Of a stretch of 64,000 nt of DNA, positions 52,951 through 61,494 are shown piece by piece. A program made the position numbers and the translations under genes. The stretch is from Gemmatimonadota bacterium (GTDB lineage: Bacteria; Gemmatimonadota; Gemmatimonadetes; Gemmatimonadales; GWC2-71-9), in assembly GCA_016720805.1 (NCBI GenBank), contig JADKJZ010000014.1, positions 310,001-374,000 on the forward strand, given 5' to 3'. Within the stretch, counting starts at the first letter, position 1; every line of letters begins with the position of its first letter. The notes under the pieces were generated by a model, which was not told the DNA's origin, ran no database searches, and saw only the letters and a program-made list of their open reading frames with translations.

Positions 52951-54540
52951 ATGTCGCCCAAGCTCCTCGCCCTGACCACAACTGCCTCCGCCCTGAATCG
53001 ACCCGTCGAGCCTCGACCGGTCGAGCCGTCGGCGCCCGCTGTCTCCCGGATTGCCTCGTCTCTGGACGGGGTGGCCGGGGGGCAGGCGGGTGCCACCCCC
53101 CTTCAGGTCCTGCCCAATTCCCGGGCGACCAAGGGGACGTCCATTCGGGCGCTTCGCGAGGATCCGACCCCTGAGGGGGTCCGGCTGTCGGAAGTTGTGG
53201 GGGCGCTCTCCTTTGCCCTGGACCTCACCGAGGGCCAGCCGTTGGGGCACGCGGTCCGTACCACCCTTATTGGGATGCGGATCGCGGACCACCTCGGCCT
53301 CGCCGATGAACAGCGTTCGGCCCTCTTCTATACCCTCCTCCTCAAGGACCTCGGCTGCTCGTCGAATGCTGCCCGGCTCTCCTCCCTCTTCGGGGCGGAC
53401 GATCGCCTGGTCAAGCATGCCTACAAGCTGACCGACTGGACCTCGACCTCCGACACCGCCAAGTACGTCTTCAAGTACTCGATGCCCGGGAAGTCGAAGG
53501 TCGCCAAGGCGTGGCGCACGCTGATGATCGGGCTCCGGAAGGAGGAGACCGAGGCCGAGGTGGTGCAGACGCGCTGCGAGCGCGGCGCCGAGATCGCGCG
53601 GATGCTGCACCTGCCGCGTGGCGTCGCCGAGGGGATCCACTCGCTGGATGAGCATTGGGACGGCAACGGCAAGCCGTTCGGCACGCGCGGCTCGGGGATC
53701 CCGATGCTGTCACGGATCGCCTGTCTGGCGCAGACGATGGAAGTATTCGTCTCCTCGTTCGATGTCCGCACCGCGTACGAGATGGCGCATGCACGGCGTG
53801 GTCGTTGGTTCGACCCGGTGCTCGTCGATTGCCTCGACGCCTTCCAGATGGACAGCGAGTTCTGGGGCGGTCTGCAGCATGCTGATTCGCTCGCGGCGTT
53901 GCACGCCAAGGAGCCCGAGGATCAGGTGATCCGGCTCGACGACGCACAGCTTGACACCGTGGCTGAGGCGTTCGCGCGGGTGATCGACGCGAAGTCGCCG
54001 TTCACCGCCACGCACTCGCAGAACGTCGCCATCCTCTCGGTGCGAACCGGTGAGGCGATGGGTCTCGACGCGCGGGAGCTGCGCACGCTCAAGCGCGCCG
54101 CACTGCTGCACGACATCGGCAAGCTCGGCGTGAGCAACACGATCCTCGACAAGCCGGCGGCACTCGACGATATCGAGTTCGAGTCGATGCGGCAGCACAC
54201 CCGTTTCTCGCTCGAGATCCTCAAGCGGGTCTCGCGCTTCCGCCAGTTCGCCGCGACGGCGGCGGCGCACCACGAGCGGCTCGACGGCACCGGCTACCAC
54301 CTCGGCCTCAAGGGCGACGAGATCGGCAAGCTGGCGCGGATCATCGCGGTTGCCGATGTGACCGAAGCGATCTCGGCCGACCGGCCGTATCGCTCGGGGA
54401 TGCCGCTGCCGCAGGCGATCGGCGTGCTCGACGCGCTGGTGGCGAAGCAGCACCTCGACCCGGCCGCAACCGAAGCGCTCAAGGGGTGGTTCACCTGCCT
54501 CCCGGGGGCGCTCCCCCGGCAGGAGACCATGGCCGCCTAG
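52951..54540 (+). CDS. HD-GYP-domain protein with variant GYH motif
   Basis: 529 residues from ATG 52951; a longer frame would cross the tRNA and its terminator and is rejected. The N-terminal part (about 70-290) is a divergent HD-like region (GQPLGHAVRTTLIGMRIADHLGL). The C-terminal HD-GYP domain has the metal motif LLHDIGKLGVSN near 390, HTRFSLEIL and HHERLDGTGYH near 440. The last Pro of GYP is His here. HD-GYP proteins degrade cyclic di-GMP; no sensor or receiver domain is attached. Confidence 0.83.
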   Translation: MSPKLLALTTTASALNRPVEPRPVEPSAPAVSRIASSLDGVAGGQAGATPLQVLPNSRATKGTSIRALREDPTPEGVRLSEVVGALSFALDLTEGQPLGHAVRTTLIGMRIADHLGLADEQRSALFYTLLLKDLGCSSNAARLSSLFGADDRLVKHAYKLTDWTSTSDTAKYVFKYSMPGKSKVAKAWRTLMIGLRKEETEAEVVQTRCERGAEIARMLHLPRGVAEGIHSLDEHWDGNGKPFGTRGSGIPMLSRIACLAQTMEVFVSSFDVRTAYEMAHARRGRWFDPVLVDCLDAFQMDSEFWGGLQHADSLAALHAKEPEDQVIRLDDAQLDTVAEAFARVIDAKSPFTATHSQNVAILSVRTGEAMGLDARELRTLKRAALLHDIGKLGVSNTILDKPAALDDIEFESMRQHTRFSLEILKRVSRFRQFAATAAAHHERLDGTGYHLGLKGDEIGKLARIIAVADVTEAISADRPYRSGMPLPQAIGVLDALVAKQHLDPAATEALKGWFTCLPGALPRQETMAA

Positions 54541-54555
54541 GCCATTCCGCCCCGA

Positions 54556-54579
54556 CGCGCTGGCCTCCGGGCCGGCGCG
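54556..54579 (+). terminator. Hairpin after the HD-GYP gene
   Basis: 10-bp stem (CGCGCTGGCC with one T-G pair) and a TCCG loop, 15 nt beyond the stop, without a T-run. Weak candidate. Confidence 0.35.
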
Positions 54580-54638
54580 GTAGCACCTTCCTGCATGACC
54601 CCCCTGATCGTCGTTCACCGTTGCGAGGGCTCGGCCCC

Positions 54639-55202
54639 ATGCTGACGAACCAAATCATGTTGGTTGGGCTTTCCGTGTTGATCACCGCCTGCAGCAAGCC
54701 CGCCGACGATGCAGGCAAGGACGCCGCCGCCGTGCCGCCAGAAGCAGCGGCGCCCGCCGGTCGCGTGGCGCCGGTCGACGTTGGGCACGAGGAGCTGGAG
54801 GCGTACGAGAGGGGGATCATCGCCGAGACGGAACTGGCGGTCGCGGCCGAGGGGAAGGCGGCGAGTGCGACGACGCCTGAGGCGCGGGCGGCGGCAGCCC
54901 AGGCGAAGTGGGAAACGGCCACCATCCCAGCCGCGGCGAAGGCGGTCGGGTTGAGCGAAGGGCGGTACCGCGAGGTCCGCGGTGCGATCAATCGGGCGTT
55001 CGAGAACCTCGACTACCAGGGAAAAATCGACGGGCCGATGGAGATGGATACGATGCTGGCGTCGCCCCCGCTCAAGGCGCGGCTGACGGCCGATCCGTTC
55101 GGGCACCTCACGCCAACGGCGGCGGCGGGGCTCAAGGGGCGGCTGGACCGGCTGACGCCGCTCTGGATCAAGTACGTGCGGCTGACCGCGGCGTCGTACT
55201 AG
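54639..55202 (+). CDS. Small lipoprotein of unknown function
   Basis: 187 residues from ATG 54639. Signal IMLVGLSVLITAC with lipobox ITAC at residue 18 makes it a lipoprotein. An Ala/Pro-rich linker leads to a helical domain of about 130 residues (KWETATIPAAAKAVGLSEGRYREVRGAINRAFENL) with no known match. Confidence 0.65.
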   Translation: MLTNQIMLVGLSVLITACSKPADDAGKDAAAVPPEAAAPAGRVAPVDVGHEELEAYERGIIAETELAVAAEGKAASATTPEARAAAAQAKWETATIPAAAKAVGLSEGRYREVRGAINRAFENLDYQGKIDGPMEMDTMLASPPLKARLTADPFGHLTPTAAAGLKGRLDRLTPLWIKYVRLTAASY

Positions 55203-55235
55203 GGGGGAGGGCACGCCCTGACCCCCGGCCGGGAA

Positions 55236-55264
55236 TTGCGCCTCCGGGCCGGTTCCGCTAATTT
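55236..55264 (+). promoter_or_regulatory. Promoter of tRNA-Gln
   Basis: TTGCGC (55236-55241), 17-bp spacer and TAATTT (55259-55264), 16 nt before the mature tRNA. Confidence 0.55.
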
Positions 55265-55280
55265 CGCCGGTCCGGACCAC

Positions 55281-55353
55281 TGCCCCTTGGTGTAACTGGC
55301 AACACGTCTGACTCTGGATCAGAAGAGTCCTGGTTCGATCCCAGGAGGGGCAA
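55281..55353 (+). tRNA. tRNA-Gln (anticodon CTG)
   Basis: 73-nt cloverleaf. Acceptor TGCCCCT/AGGGGCA with discriminator A, anticodon arm TCTGA-CTCTGGA-TCAGA (CTG), T-arm CCTGGTTCGATCCCAGG. No encoded CCA. Confidence 0.95.
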
Positions 55354-55359
55354 TACAGG

Positions 55360-55393
55360 AAGCCGGTCTCCGCAGTGCGGGGGCCGGCTTTTT
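55360..55393 (+). terminator. Rho-independent terminator after tRNA-Gln
   Basis: 14-bp stem (AAGCCGGTCTCCGC with two T-G pairs) around an AGT loop, ending in TTTTT. Confidence 0.9.
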
Positions 55394-55521
55394 GGTCGTC
55401 TCCTCCCCGAGTCTGCGCCCTGTTCCCCAAAGGAACGTCGGCGCCGCCACCCGCCGTTGCATCGAATTCGCTGGTAAACTCCGATCAGTTGCCTTCCTCC
55501 TGCCCCCGATCCGAGTCCAGA

Positions 55522-57657
55522 ATGGTCCTGAGGATTGTCCTGATTGCGGGAATGCTATTGCCCATCGGTCAAGCTCATGGGGAGTGGGGCACGTTGGCGA
55601 CGACGTTACCCACTCCGCCGTCGTGCGTTGGGACGTCCGCGCACGACCGTGCGAAGCTGCTCCGCGAAGAGGAACGGGCCAGTTGGGCCGTCCGCGACCA
55701 TCCCGACTCGGCCGCTGCGTGGCACGCGTTGGCGTGCGTCCGCGCCAATCTGGAGCTGGCAGGTGGCATCGGGCGCGAGGGCCCGGTCATGACCGCCGGT
55801 GACGCCTGGAACTTCGGCGCGATCAAGGCCGCAGTCCGCGCCATCCGGATCGACGCGCGGTCCCCAGCCTCTGAACTGCTCGGTTGGCTCGCACTCGAGG
55901 AACGTCCGGATGATGTCGAGGAGGAGGTCCTCGTGGCGCTGCGTCATGCCGTCGAGGCGGGCAGTTCCTCACCGAACCTTCTGACGGGCTGTGCGCAGGT
56001 CGCGCTCGAGCGCGGCGACGGTGCGTTGAGTCGTCGGTGCCTCCGCCTCGGCTTGGCCAGCGGACACGATTCCACCTTTCACCTCCTTCGTTTGGCGAGG
56101 CTCGCCTATCGGGAAGGCGACACCCACTCCGGTTACGATGCCTTCCTCCTCGCAGCGGAGACACTCGACTCGCCGCGCGATCGGGAGGAGATTGGCTGGC
56201 ATCTCCAATGGTTCATGTCGCCGACCGAGCTCGCGGCGTGGATCAAGCTGCCGGTGAAGGACGCGAGGGCGTGGGTGCGGGATCACCTCGCATCGCGCGA
56301 CATCCGGGATGGTCGGGCCCCTGGCACGCGACTGCAGGAGCACTTCGGTCGACTCGAATACGTACTGACGCACTTCCGACTTCGGTTGCCGCGCGTGGCC
56401 TGGAAGGCAGGGGGAATCGTCGGGGCGACACCGGAAACTGGAGGCGGTGAGGAGCCCGATGCAGTCCGACAGACGTGCGAGCCTGGGACCATTCCGGCAC
56501 GTCCCTACCGGTTTTATTCCCGCTGGCAGGGCGCTATCGATGATCGTGGGGTGATCTGGATGCGCTTTGGCGCCCCGGATGAGCGAGTGGCCGTCGCGCC
56601 GCAATGTCCACAGGGTGGCCCACCCAGCCCCAATCTCCGGGAAGCGTGGGTCTACCGACTCGACGGTAACCAGATGCTGCTGCAGTTCGAGAACGAGCGA
56701 TTCGACGGTTCCGCCGAGGCGACGCGCCTGGTCACCGGCGTGTTGGGGTCATACCTCTGCGGAATCGATGCGTGGCGCTGCGGCTTGACCATGCGATCGG
56801 CGAGTGGCGCGGCTCCGCTGCCACAGGAGCAGTTGCAGCGCGTCATCGTCAGCGACGCAGAGCTCGTGAAAATCGGGACGACGAAGGATGACAATTCCGT
56901 TCGTGGCGCGAAGCCGATACGCGTCGTTGCCGATTTGCGACGACTCTGGGAGCCACGCAGCGGGCTACCGATCTCGCTCGTCACCTGGGCTGCGCGGCTC
57001 GATGATCTCGCCTCCGAGTCCGAGGGGACGTCACGGACTGCCGCGATCACCGTGACGGTCCGCCGCTGGGCGCGTGCGACCGGCGAGTGGCACGACACCA
57101 CACTCGACCGGCGGCTCACCCTCCCCGACACCGCTTCCGGCAAGCGCTTCCTGACGGGTGCCTTCGTGCTTCCGGGCGTCGAAGACGCCACGGCGTGGAG
57201 CGTGGTGCTCGAGCAATCGGACCGCCGCAGCGGGCGCGCCTGGGACGACGAGGTGACCCCGCAAGGAGGCGGGGCGTTGGCGGTGTCGGACCTGGTGCTC
57301 GGTAGTCCGAGGCAGGGACTGCGCTGGGACGCTGGTCCCGAGACGATTCCGCTCGCTCCGCTCGGCACCGTCAACCGGTCGGCCCCCGCGACGCTCTTCT
57401 ACCAGGTGCGGTCCGACAGGGCGATGAGCGGCACCACGACACGGATCTCGATCTATCGCGACCAGAAGCAGGGCGCGGGCAGGAAACCGGTGCTTCAGGT
57501 ATCCTCCGGCTCTTCGTTCAGTGCCGGGTTGAATCCCGTGCTCCGTGAAATCGACTTCGGCCGACTCGACCAGGGTCGGCATCGGATCGAGATCGAGATT
57601 CTGGCGCCGAACGGCCGAGTGCTGCTGACCCGCTCCGCGCCGTTGGTGCTGGAGTGA
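55522..57657 (+). CDS. GWxTD-domain secreted protein
   Basis: 711 residues from ATG 55522, which gives a signal peptide (VLRIVLIAGMLLPIGQAHG); earlier in-frame codons cross the tRNA terminator. TPR-like helices (about 50-240) and the GWxTD segment (YRFYSRWQGAIDDRGVIWMRFGAPDERV near 350) lead into a C-terminal beta domain (LVLGSPRQGLRW near 590). Full-length paralogue of the frameshifted gene at 1-2.4 kb. Role unknown; presumed envelope protein. Confidence 0.82.
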   Translation: MVLRIVLIAGMLLPIGQAHGEWGTLATTLPTPPSCVGTSAHDRAKLLREEERASWAVRDHPDSAAAWHALACVRANLELAGGIGREGPVMTAGDAWNFGAIKAAVRAIRIDARSPASELLGWLALEERPDDVEEEVLVALRHAVEAGSSSPNLLTGCAQVALERGDGALSRRCLRLGLASGHDSTFHLLRLARLAYREGDTHSGYDAFLLAAETLDSPRDREEIGWHLQWFMSPTELAAWIKLPVKDARAWVRDHLASRDIRDGRAPGTRLQEHFGRLEYVLTHFRLRLPRVAWKAGGIVGATPETGGGEEPDAVRQTCEPGTIPARPYRFYSRWQGAIDDRGVIWMRFGAPDERVAVAPQCPQGGPPSPNLREAWVYRLDGNQMLLQFENERFDGSAEATRLVTGVLGSYLCGIDAWRCGLTMRSASGAAPLPQEQLQRVIVSDAELVKIGTTKDDNSVRGAKPIRVVADLRRLWEPRSGLPISLVTWAARLDDLASESEGTSRTAAITVTVRRWARATGEWHDTTLDRRLTLPDTASGKRFLTGAFVLPGVEDATAWSVVLEQSDRRSGRAWDDEVTPQGGGALAVSDLVLGSPRQGLRWDAGPETIPLAPLGTVNRSAPATLFYQVRSDRAMSGTTTRISIYRDQKQGAGRKPVLQVSSGSSFSAGLNPVLREIDFGRLDQGRHRIEIEILAPNGRVLLTRSAPLVLE

Positions 57658-57697
57658 ACGCCACGCTCGAAGTACCCACGACATTCATGGAGTCGCA

Positions 57698-58918
57698 TTG
57701 AGGCTTGCTGCGCTTGCGCTGGGTCTGACGCTCGCTGTCGCTCCGCTCGGGACCTACGCGGTCGCCCAGCGCCCCGACACCACCATCCTCCGGCCACGCG
57801 CCGGCGGCACGTGGCGCACGCCGCGCACGGCGCCGGAGCTGCTGGTGGTCGAAGGCACCGCCCCTGGGCGCGAGTTCGGCGAGCTGATGGACGCGCTGGC
57901 GCTCTCGGACGGGCGGGTCGCCGTCTTCGATGGTCGAGGCGTGAACGGACCTGAACTGCTGCTCCTCAACGCCGAGGGTGAGCGGATGCGCCAGCTGGGC
58001 CGTGTGGGGACGGGCCCCGGAGAATACGGCCCGTCCGTCACGCCGGGCTCGATTGCCGAGGGGCCGGAAGGGGAGATCTGGGTGTTGGACCGTCGGAGCC
58101 AGCGCATCGTACGCTGGGCGCGTGACGGTGGGGTCCTGCCAGCCGTGGCGTTGACGGTCTCGATCGAACCGAGCAACGACGCACCACTGCTTGCCGGTCA
58201 ATCGCAGTCGATCTTCGCCCCTGCCACGGGTGGCGATGGCACGTCGTCGTGGCAAGGCTATCTGCGGTTCGCGCTGACCGGACAATTGCTCGATTCGCTC
58301 GCGACGCCGATGATCGCCGGGAATCCGCCACTGCCATCGCCGTTCTGGCCGCAGTGGCTGATGCACCCGATGCGCGATGGACGCATGAGCTCGCGCGCGA
58401 GCGATGGCGCGGCACTGTTCCTCACCGACGCGAAGGCGGGCCGCGTGGTCCGGATCGAGGTGCCGGTCCGCGGCACGCCGTTCCTGCCGCGCGAGCGCGC
58501 CGAGTGGCAGGCGCTGCTCGAGTTCGAGGCGACGAAGATGAGCCTCTCTGTGCCGCGCCTTCCGGCCACCGAAGCCGGTCTTCGCGCGCATCCAGGTCGA
58601 CGCCAACGGCACACTGCTCTGGCTGCAGCGGCCGGTGCAGGGCAGGCCCGCACCGCCGGAGCAGCGACTCTCGCTCGGCGACGGTGCACCGGTGCTCTCC
58701 TACGCCGAGCCGCTGGCGTTCAGCGCGGTCGGTGTCGACGGCACGTACTTGGGCGAGCTCGCGTTCGAGCGACTCGGCATCGGCCGCATCTCGTTCGCCG
58801 GCGACGCCGCGTGGGGAATTGCGCGGGGGAAGAGTGGTGCGAGCGTGCTGGTGAAGTGGGGAGTGCCGCCCGGAGCGCCGGGGGGGCGCCCGCCCCGCGG
58901 GCACCCCGCGCGACTAGA
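57698..58918 (+). pseudogene. Six-bladed beta-propeller secreted protein, frameshifted
   Basis: TTG 57698 with GGAG upstream gives a signal peptide (ALALGLTLAVAPLGTYAVAQ). Propeller motifs GRVAVFDGRGVNGPELLLL, GTGPGEYGPSV and WVLDRRSQRIVRW follow, then the product is normal to about LSVPRLP. At about 58560-58575 the frame shifts: the continuation KPVFARIQVDANGTLLWLQR...SLGDGAPVLSYAEP is in another frame and runs to GKSGASVLVKW. After about 58865 the sequence degenerates and the C-terminus is unreliable. Confidence 0.75.
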
Positions 58919-59487
58919 CCTTCGATCGGCGGGGCGTCGGAAAGTCGCGCGATGAATATCTTTCCAGTCGGTTTCTTGGTCTGTGTTTCTGCTCCCGCCG
59001 GGGGGTCTTGGCCCACGGCGTCGTGTTCGTGTGTTTGAGCCGCAGGCCGACTGCTTCCATTTGGGAGGTTTGGGGAGGGGCTGGGTTTTTGTTTTCTGTT
59101 GTCTTCGCCGGGGGGGTTCTTGGGTTTGCGAGCCGGGTTGTTCTGTTGTCGTTTTTGCCTCGGGCCGGGCCGGGCACAATGAAGTGCGTCGTCGCATCCG
59201 GGCATACCGGTGGCGCGCCGCGGGCCAGGCCGGGCAGGGCGCGGGGGGGAAAAGAGGCAAAGCTCCCCGGGTCCTACACCCAGCACCGAGAGAAGCCCAA
59301 AAAAGGGCGGCGGCCGGGGACATCAACCAAACTGGTGGAGCCGCTACCAAAGTGCCACAACAAGGAGGGTCAGGGAGGCGAGTTCGTCGTGGCATACCCA
59401 ATGAGTGAACAACAAAAAGCACAAAACAAAAAAACAAAAACAAACAAAACAAAACAACAAAACAACCAAAGGCCACAATGACGCGGC
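58880..59487. other. Strand-asymmetric low-complexity stretch, suspected assembly junction
   Basis: The left half is G/T-rich with long G and T runs (about 59050-59160). The right half is A/C-rich (about 59405-59475, mostly A and C with isolated Gs). Composition differs sharply from the rest of the window and no domain is recognisable in any frame. It separates two fragments of propeller proteins. Confidence 0.6.
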
Positions 59488-59800
59488 GTGCAATACAACC
59501 GGATCGCTGTTAAGGCACGGAGGCTTGGTGTCCGCCGATCGTCGATCGACCTCCGGGTACCGCAGGCGAAGCCTCCCATCATGGACATCGGCTTTGACTT
59601 GGAGGGCCGCCTCTGGGTCCAACTCGCGTCTACGCAGGCACAGGACAACGTCGCAGACTTGTATGATCGGACAGGCCGCCAGATAGCCGTGGTTCGCTGG
59701 CCGACCAATGTCCAGTTCTACCAATGGTCAATCCGCGGCAACAGCGGCCTCGGGGTCGCCTTTGACGTAGAACGGCACATTGTGCTATTGTGCGCGTTGT
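59488..59800 (+). pseudogene. C-terminal fragment of a six-bladed beta-propeller protein
   Basis: The frame gives MDIGFDLEGRLWVQLAS, VADLYDRTGRQIAVVRWP and GNSGLGVAFDVER, typical last blades of the propeller family in this window. The N-terminus is missing into the noisy stretch to the left. After about 59780 the sequence turns basic and Pro-rich and is doubtful. Confidence 0.5.
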
Positions 59801-59834
59801 TTAAGCTCGAAATAAGGGCCCGCACCGAGGGTAG

Positions 59835-60281
59835 AGACGCGGAGTACCACCAGCCGGGCCGCGGGCCCGAGCGCACCTCCTCCTCACCGCGCGCCACTCC
59901 TCCCCGCCTGCCACCCCCGCGCTCGCCCCGGCGCCGGCGCGCGCGCCTGCGCAGCTGATCGGCGCGTTCGTCGATGACTACGGCACCCGCCACGTCATCG
60001 GCGACTCGCTCTGGCAGCACGGCAGCCGCAATCGCTATCACATCGTCCGGTGGGATGCTGTGGGGCAGTACTTGATTGCCCAGAACGATTCGTCCAACTC
60101 CGCCGAGAAGGGGCGGTGGAGCCGGATCGACTGGATGCCGCTCACGGGGATGCCGCCCTACGCCTGGGCGTGGTGCCTGACCGCCTACGACGCGCCGACC
60201 CGCGCCGCCGCCGAGGCGACGCCGGCCGCGAACCGCGCCACGCCGAAGACGGGTGCGGGGGGTATCCGTTTACGAGGATGA
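59835..60281 (+). CDS. Small conserved-looking protein, start unresolved
   Basis: Frame open from 59835 to the stop at 60279-60281 with no standard start. From 59952 it reads QLIGAFVDDYGTRHVI, NRYHIVRWDAVGQYLIAQND and SRIDWMPLTGMPPYAWAWC. It looks like a genuine small beta-rich periplasmic domain with aromatic residues and a Pro/Ala-rich leader. Whether the leader is a separate gene start or a rearranged join is unclear. Confidence 0.45.
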   Translation, partial: RRGVPPAGPRARAHLLLTARHSSPPATPALAPAPARAPAQLIGAFVDDYGTRHVIGDSLWQHGSRNRYHIVRWDAVGQYLIAQNDSSNSAEKGRWSRIDWMPLTGMPPYAWAWCLTAYDAPTRAAAEATPAANRATPKTGAGGIRLRG

Positions 60282-60288
60282 AGCCAAC

Positions 60289-60422
60289 GGATGATGGATG
60301 ATGGATGATGGATGATGGATGATCGACAGGATTGCTCGGGAAGCGCCGCGATGAAACGATCTCGCCGTGGCGCTCGTTTCAGGAGAAAGCAGGCGATCCA
60401 TCATCCATCATCCATCATCCAT
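60289..60422. repeat. Intergenic inverted repeat of GGATGAT units
   Basis: Left arm is five tandem GGATGAT units (60289-60323); right arm is about four ATCATCC units (60394-60422). An inner hairpin TGAAACGA/TCGTTTCA (60352-60359 with 60374-60381) lies between. Same architecture as elements near 8.0, 30.6 and 42.9 kb. Confidence 0.8.
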
Positions 60423-60438
60423 TTCATCGGATCCCCCC

Positions 60439-61416
60439 ATGCGCCTCCCCCTCGCCCTCGCGCTCCTGATCGTCCCCGCCGTCGGGGCATCGGCCCAGTC
60501 TCTCGTCATCACCAACAAGAACGAGAGCACCGCCTCGATCATCACGCTGGCCGACGGGAAGACGGTGGCGACGCTGCCGACCGGCAACGCCCCGCATGAG
60601 GTGGCGGTGTCGCGCGACGGGAAGTGGGCCGTGGCGACGGACTATGGCGCCGCGGGGCCTGGCGGCACGACGCTGACGGTGATCGACGTGGCCGCGCGGA
60701 AGGTGGCGCGGACGATCACCTTCGGCACCCATGTGCGGCCGCACGGCGCGGCGTTCCTGCCGGACCACCGCACCCTGGTGGTGACCGCCGAACGGGGCGG
60801 CGCGCTGGTGCTGGTCGATGTCGTGGCCGGCACCGTGGTACGGGAGGAACCGACCGGGCAGACGATGGGGCATATGGTGGCGCTCTCGCCCGACAGCAAG
60901 ACCGCCTATGTGGCCAACATCACCCCGGGGACGCTGTCGATCGTCGACCTCGCCGGGGACACGCCGCCCGCCGTGGTGAAGGTCGGCACGCAGACCGAGG
61001 CGATCGCCGCGTCGCCCGACGGCAAGATGGTCTGGATGGGGAGCAACAACACCGGCAAGGTGTTCGTGGTGGACCTCGCCAAGCGCGCCGTGGTCGATTC
61101 GGTGCAGACCTCGGGCTTTCCGTACCGGATCGGCTTCACTCCCGATTCGCGGACCGCGATCGTCAACAACCCGATGAGCAACGAGATCTGGATCTTCGAT
61201 GCCCAGACGCGGGCGGTGAAGGCGAAGGTGGCGGTGACCGACCCCGACGGCGGCGACGCCGCACCATTCGGGCTGATCGTCTCGCCCAAGGGCGGCAAGG
61301 CCTGGATCACCATGAACGGCGTCGCCAAGGTGGCCGAGCTCGACATTGCGACGGCCACCCTGACCCGCTGGATGGCGACCGGGGCGGGCCCCGACGGGAT
61401 CGGCCTGGTCCCCTGA
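60439..61416 (+). CDS. YncE-like beta-propeller secreted protein
   Basis: 325 residues from ATG 60439. Signal peptide (LALALLIVPAVGASAQ) then seven-bladed YVTN/YncE repeats (PTGNAPHEVAVSRDGKWAVATD, GHMVALSPDSKTAYVAN, VDLAKRAVVD). No metal or redox motif. Periplasmic, binding role unknown. Confidence 0.82.
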   Translation: MRLPLALALLIVPAVGASAQSLVITNKNESTASIITLADGKTVATLPTGNAPHEVAVSRDGKWAVATDYGAAGPGGTTLTVIDVAARKVARTITFGTHVRPHGAAFLPDHRTLVVTAERGGALVLVDVVAGTVVREEPTGQTMGHMVALSPDSKTAYVANITPGTLSIVDLAGDTPPAVVKVGTQTEAIAASPDGKMVWMGSNNTGKVFVVDLAKRAVVDSVQTSGFPYRIGFTPDSRTAIVNNPMSNEIWIFDAQTRAVKAKVAVTDPDGGDAAPFGLIVSPKGGKAWITMNGVAKVAELDIATATLTRWMATGAGPDGIGLVP

Positions 61417-61494
61417 CCCCCGGGCGGTTGCCCCGGTACGGCGTTCGGCGCGACCTTTGGCGCGTCCCGCTCGCCCTTCCGATGGAGCACCCGC

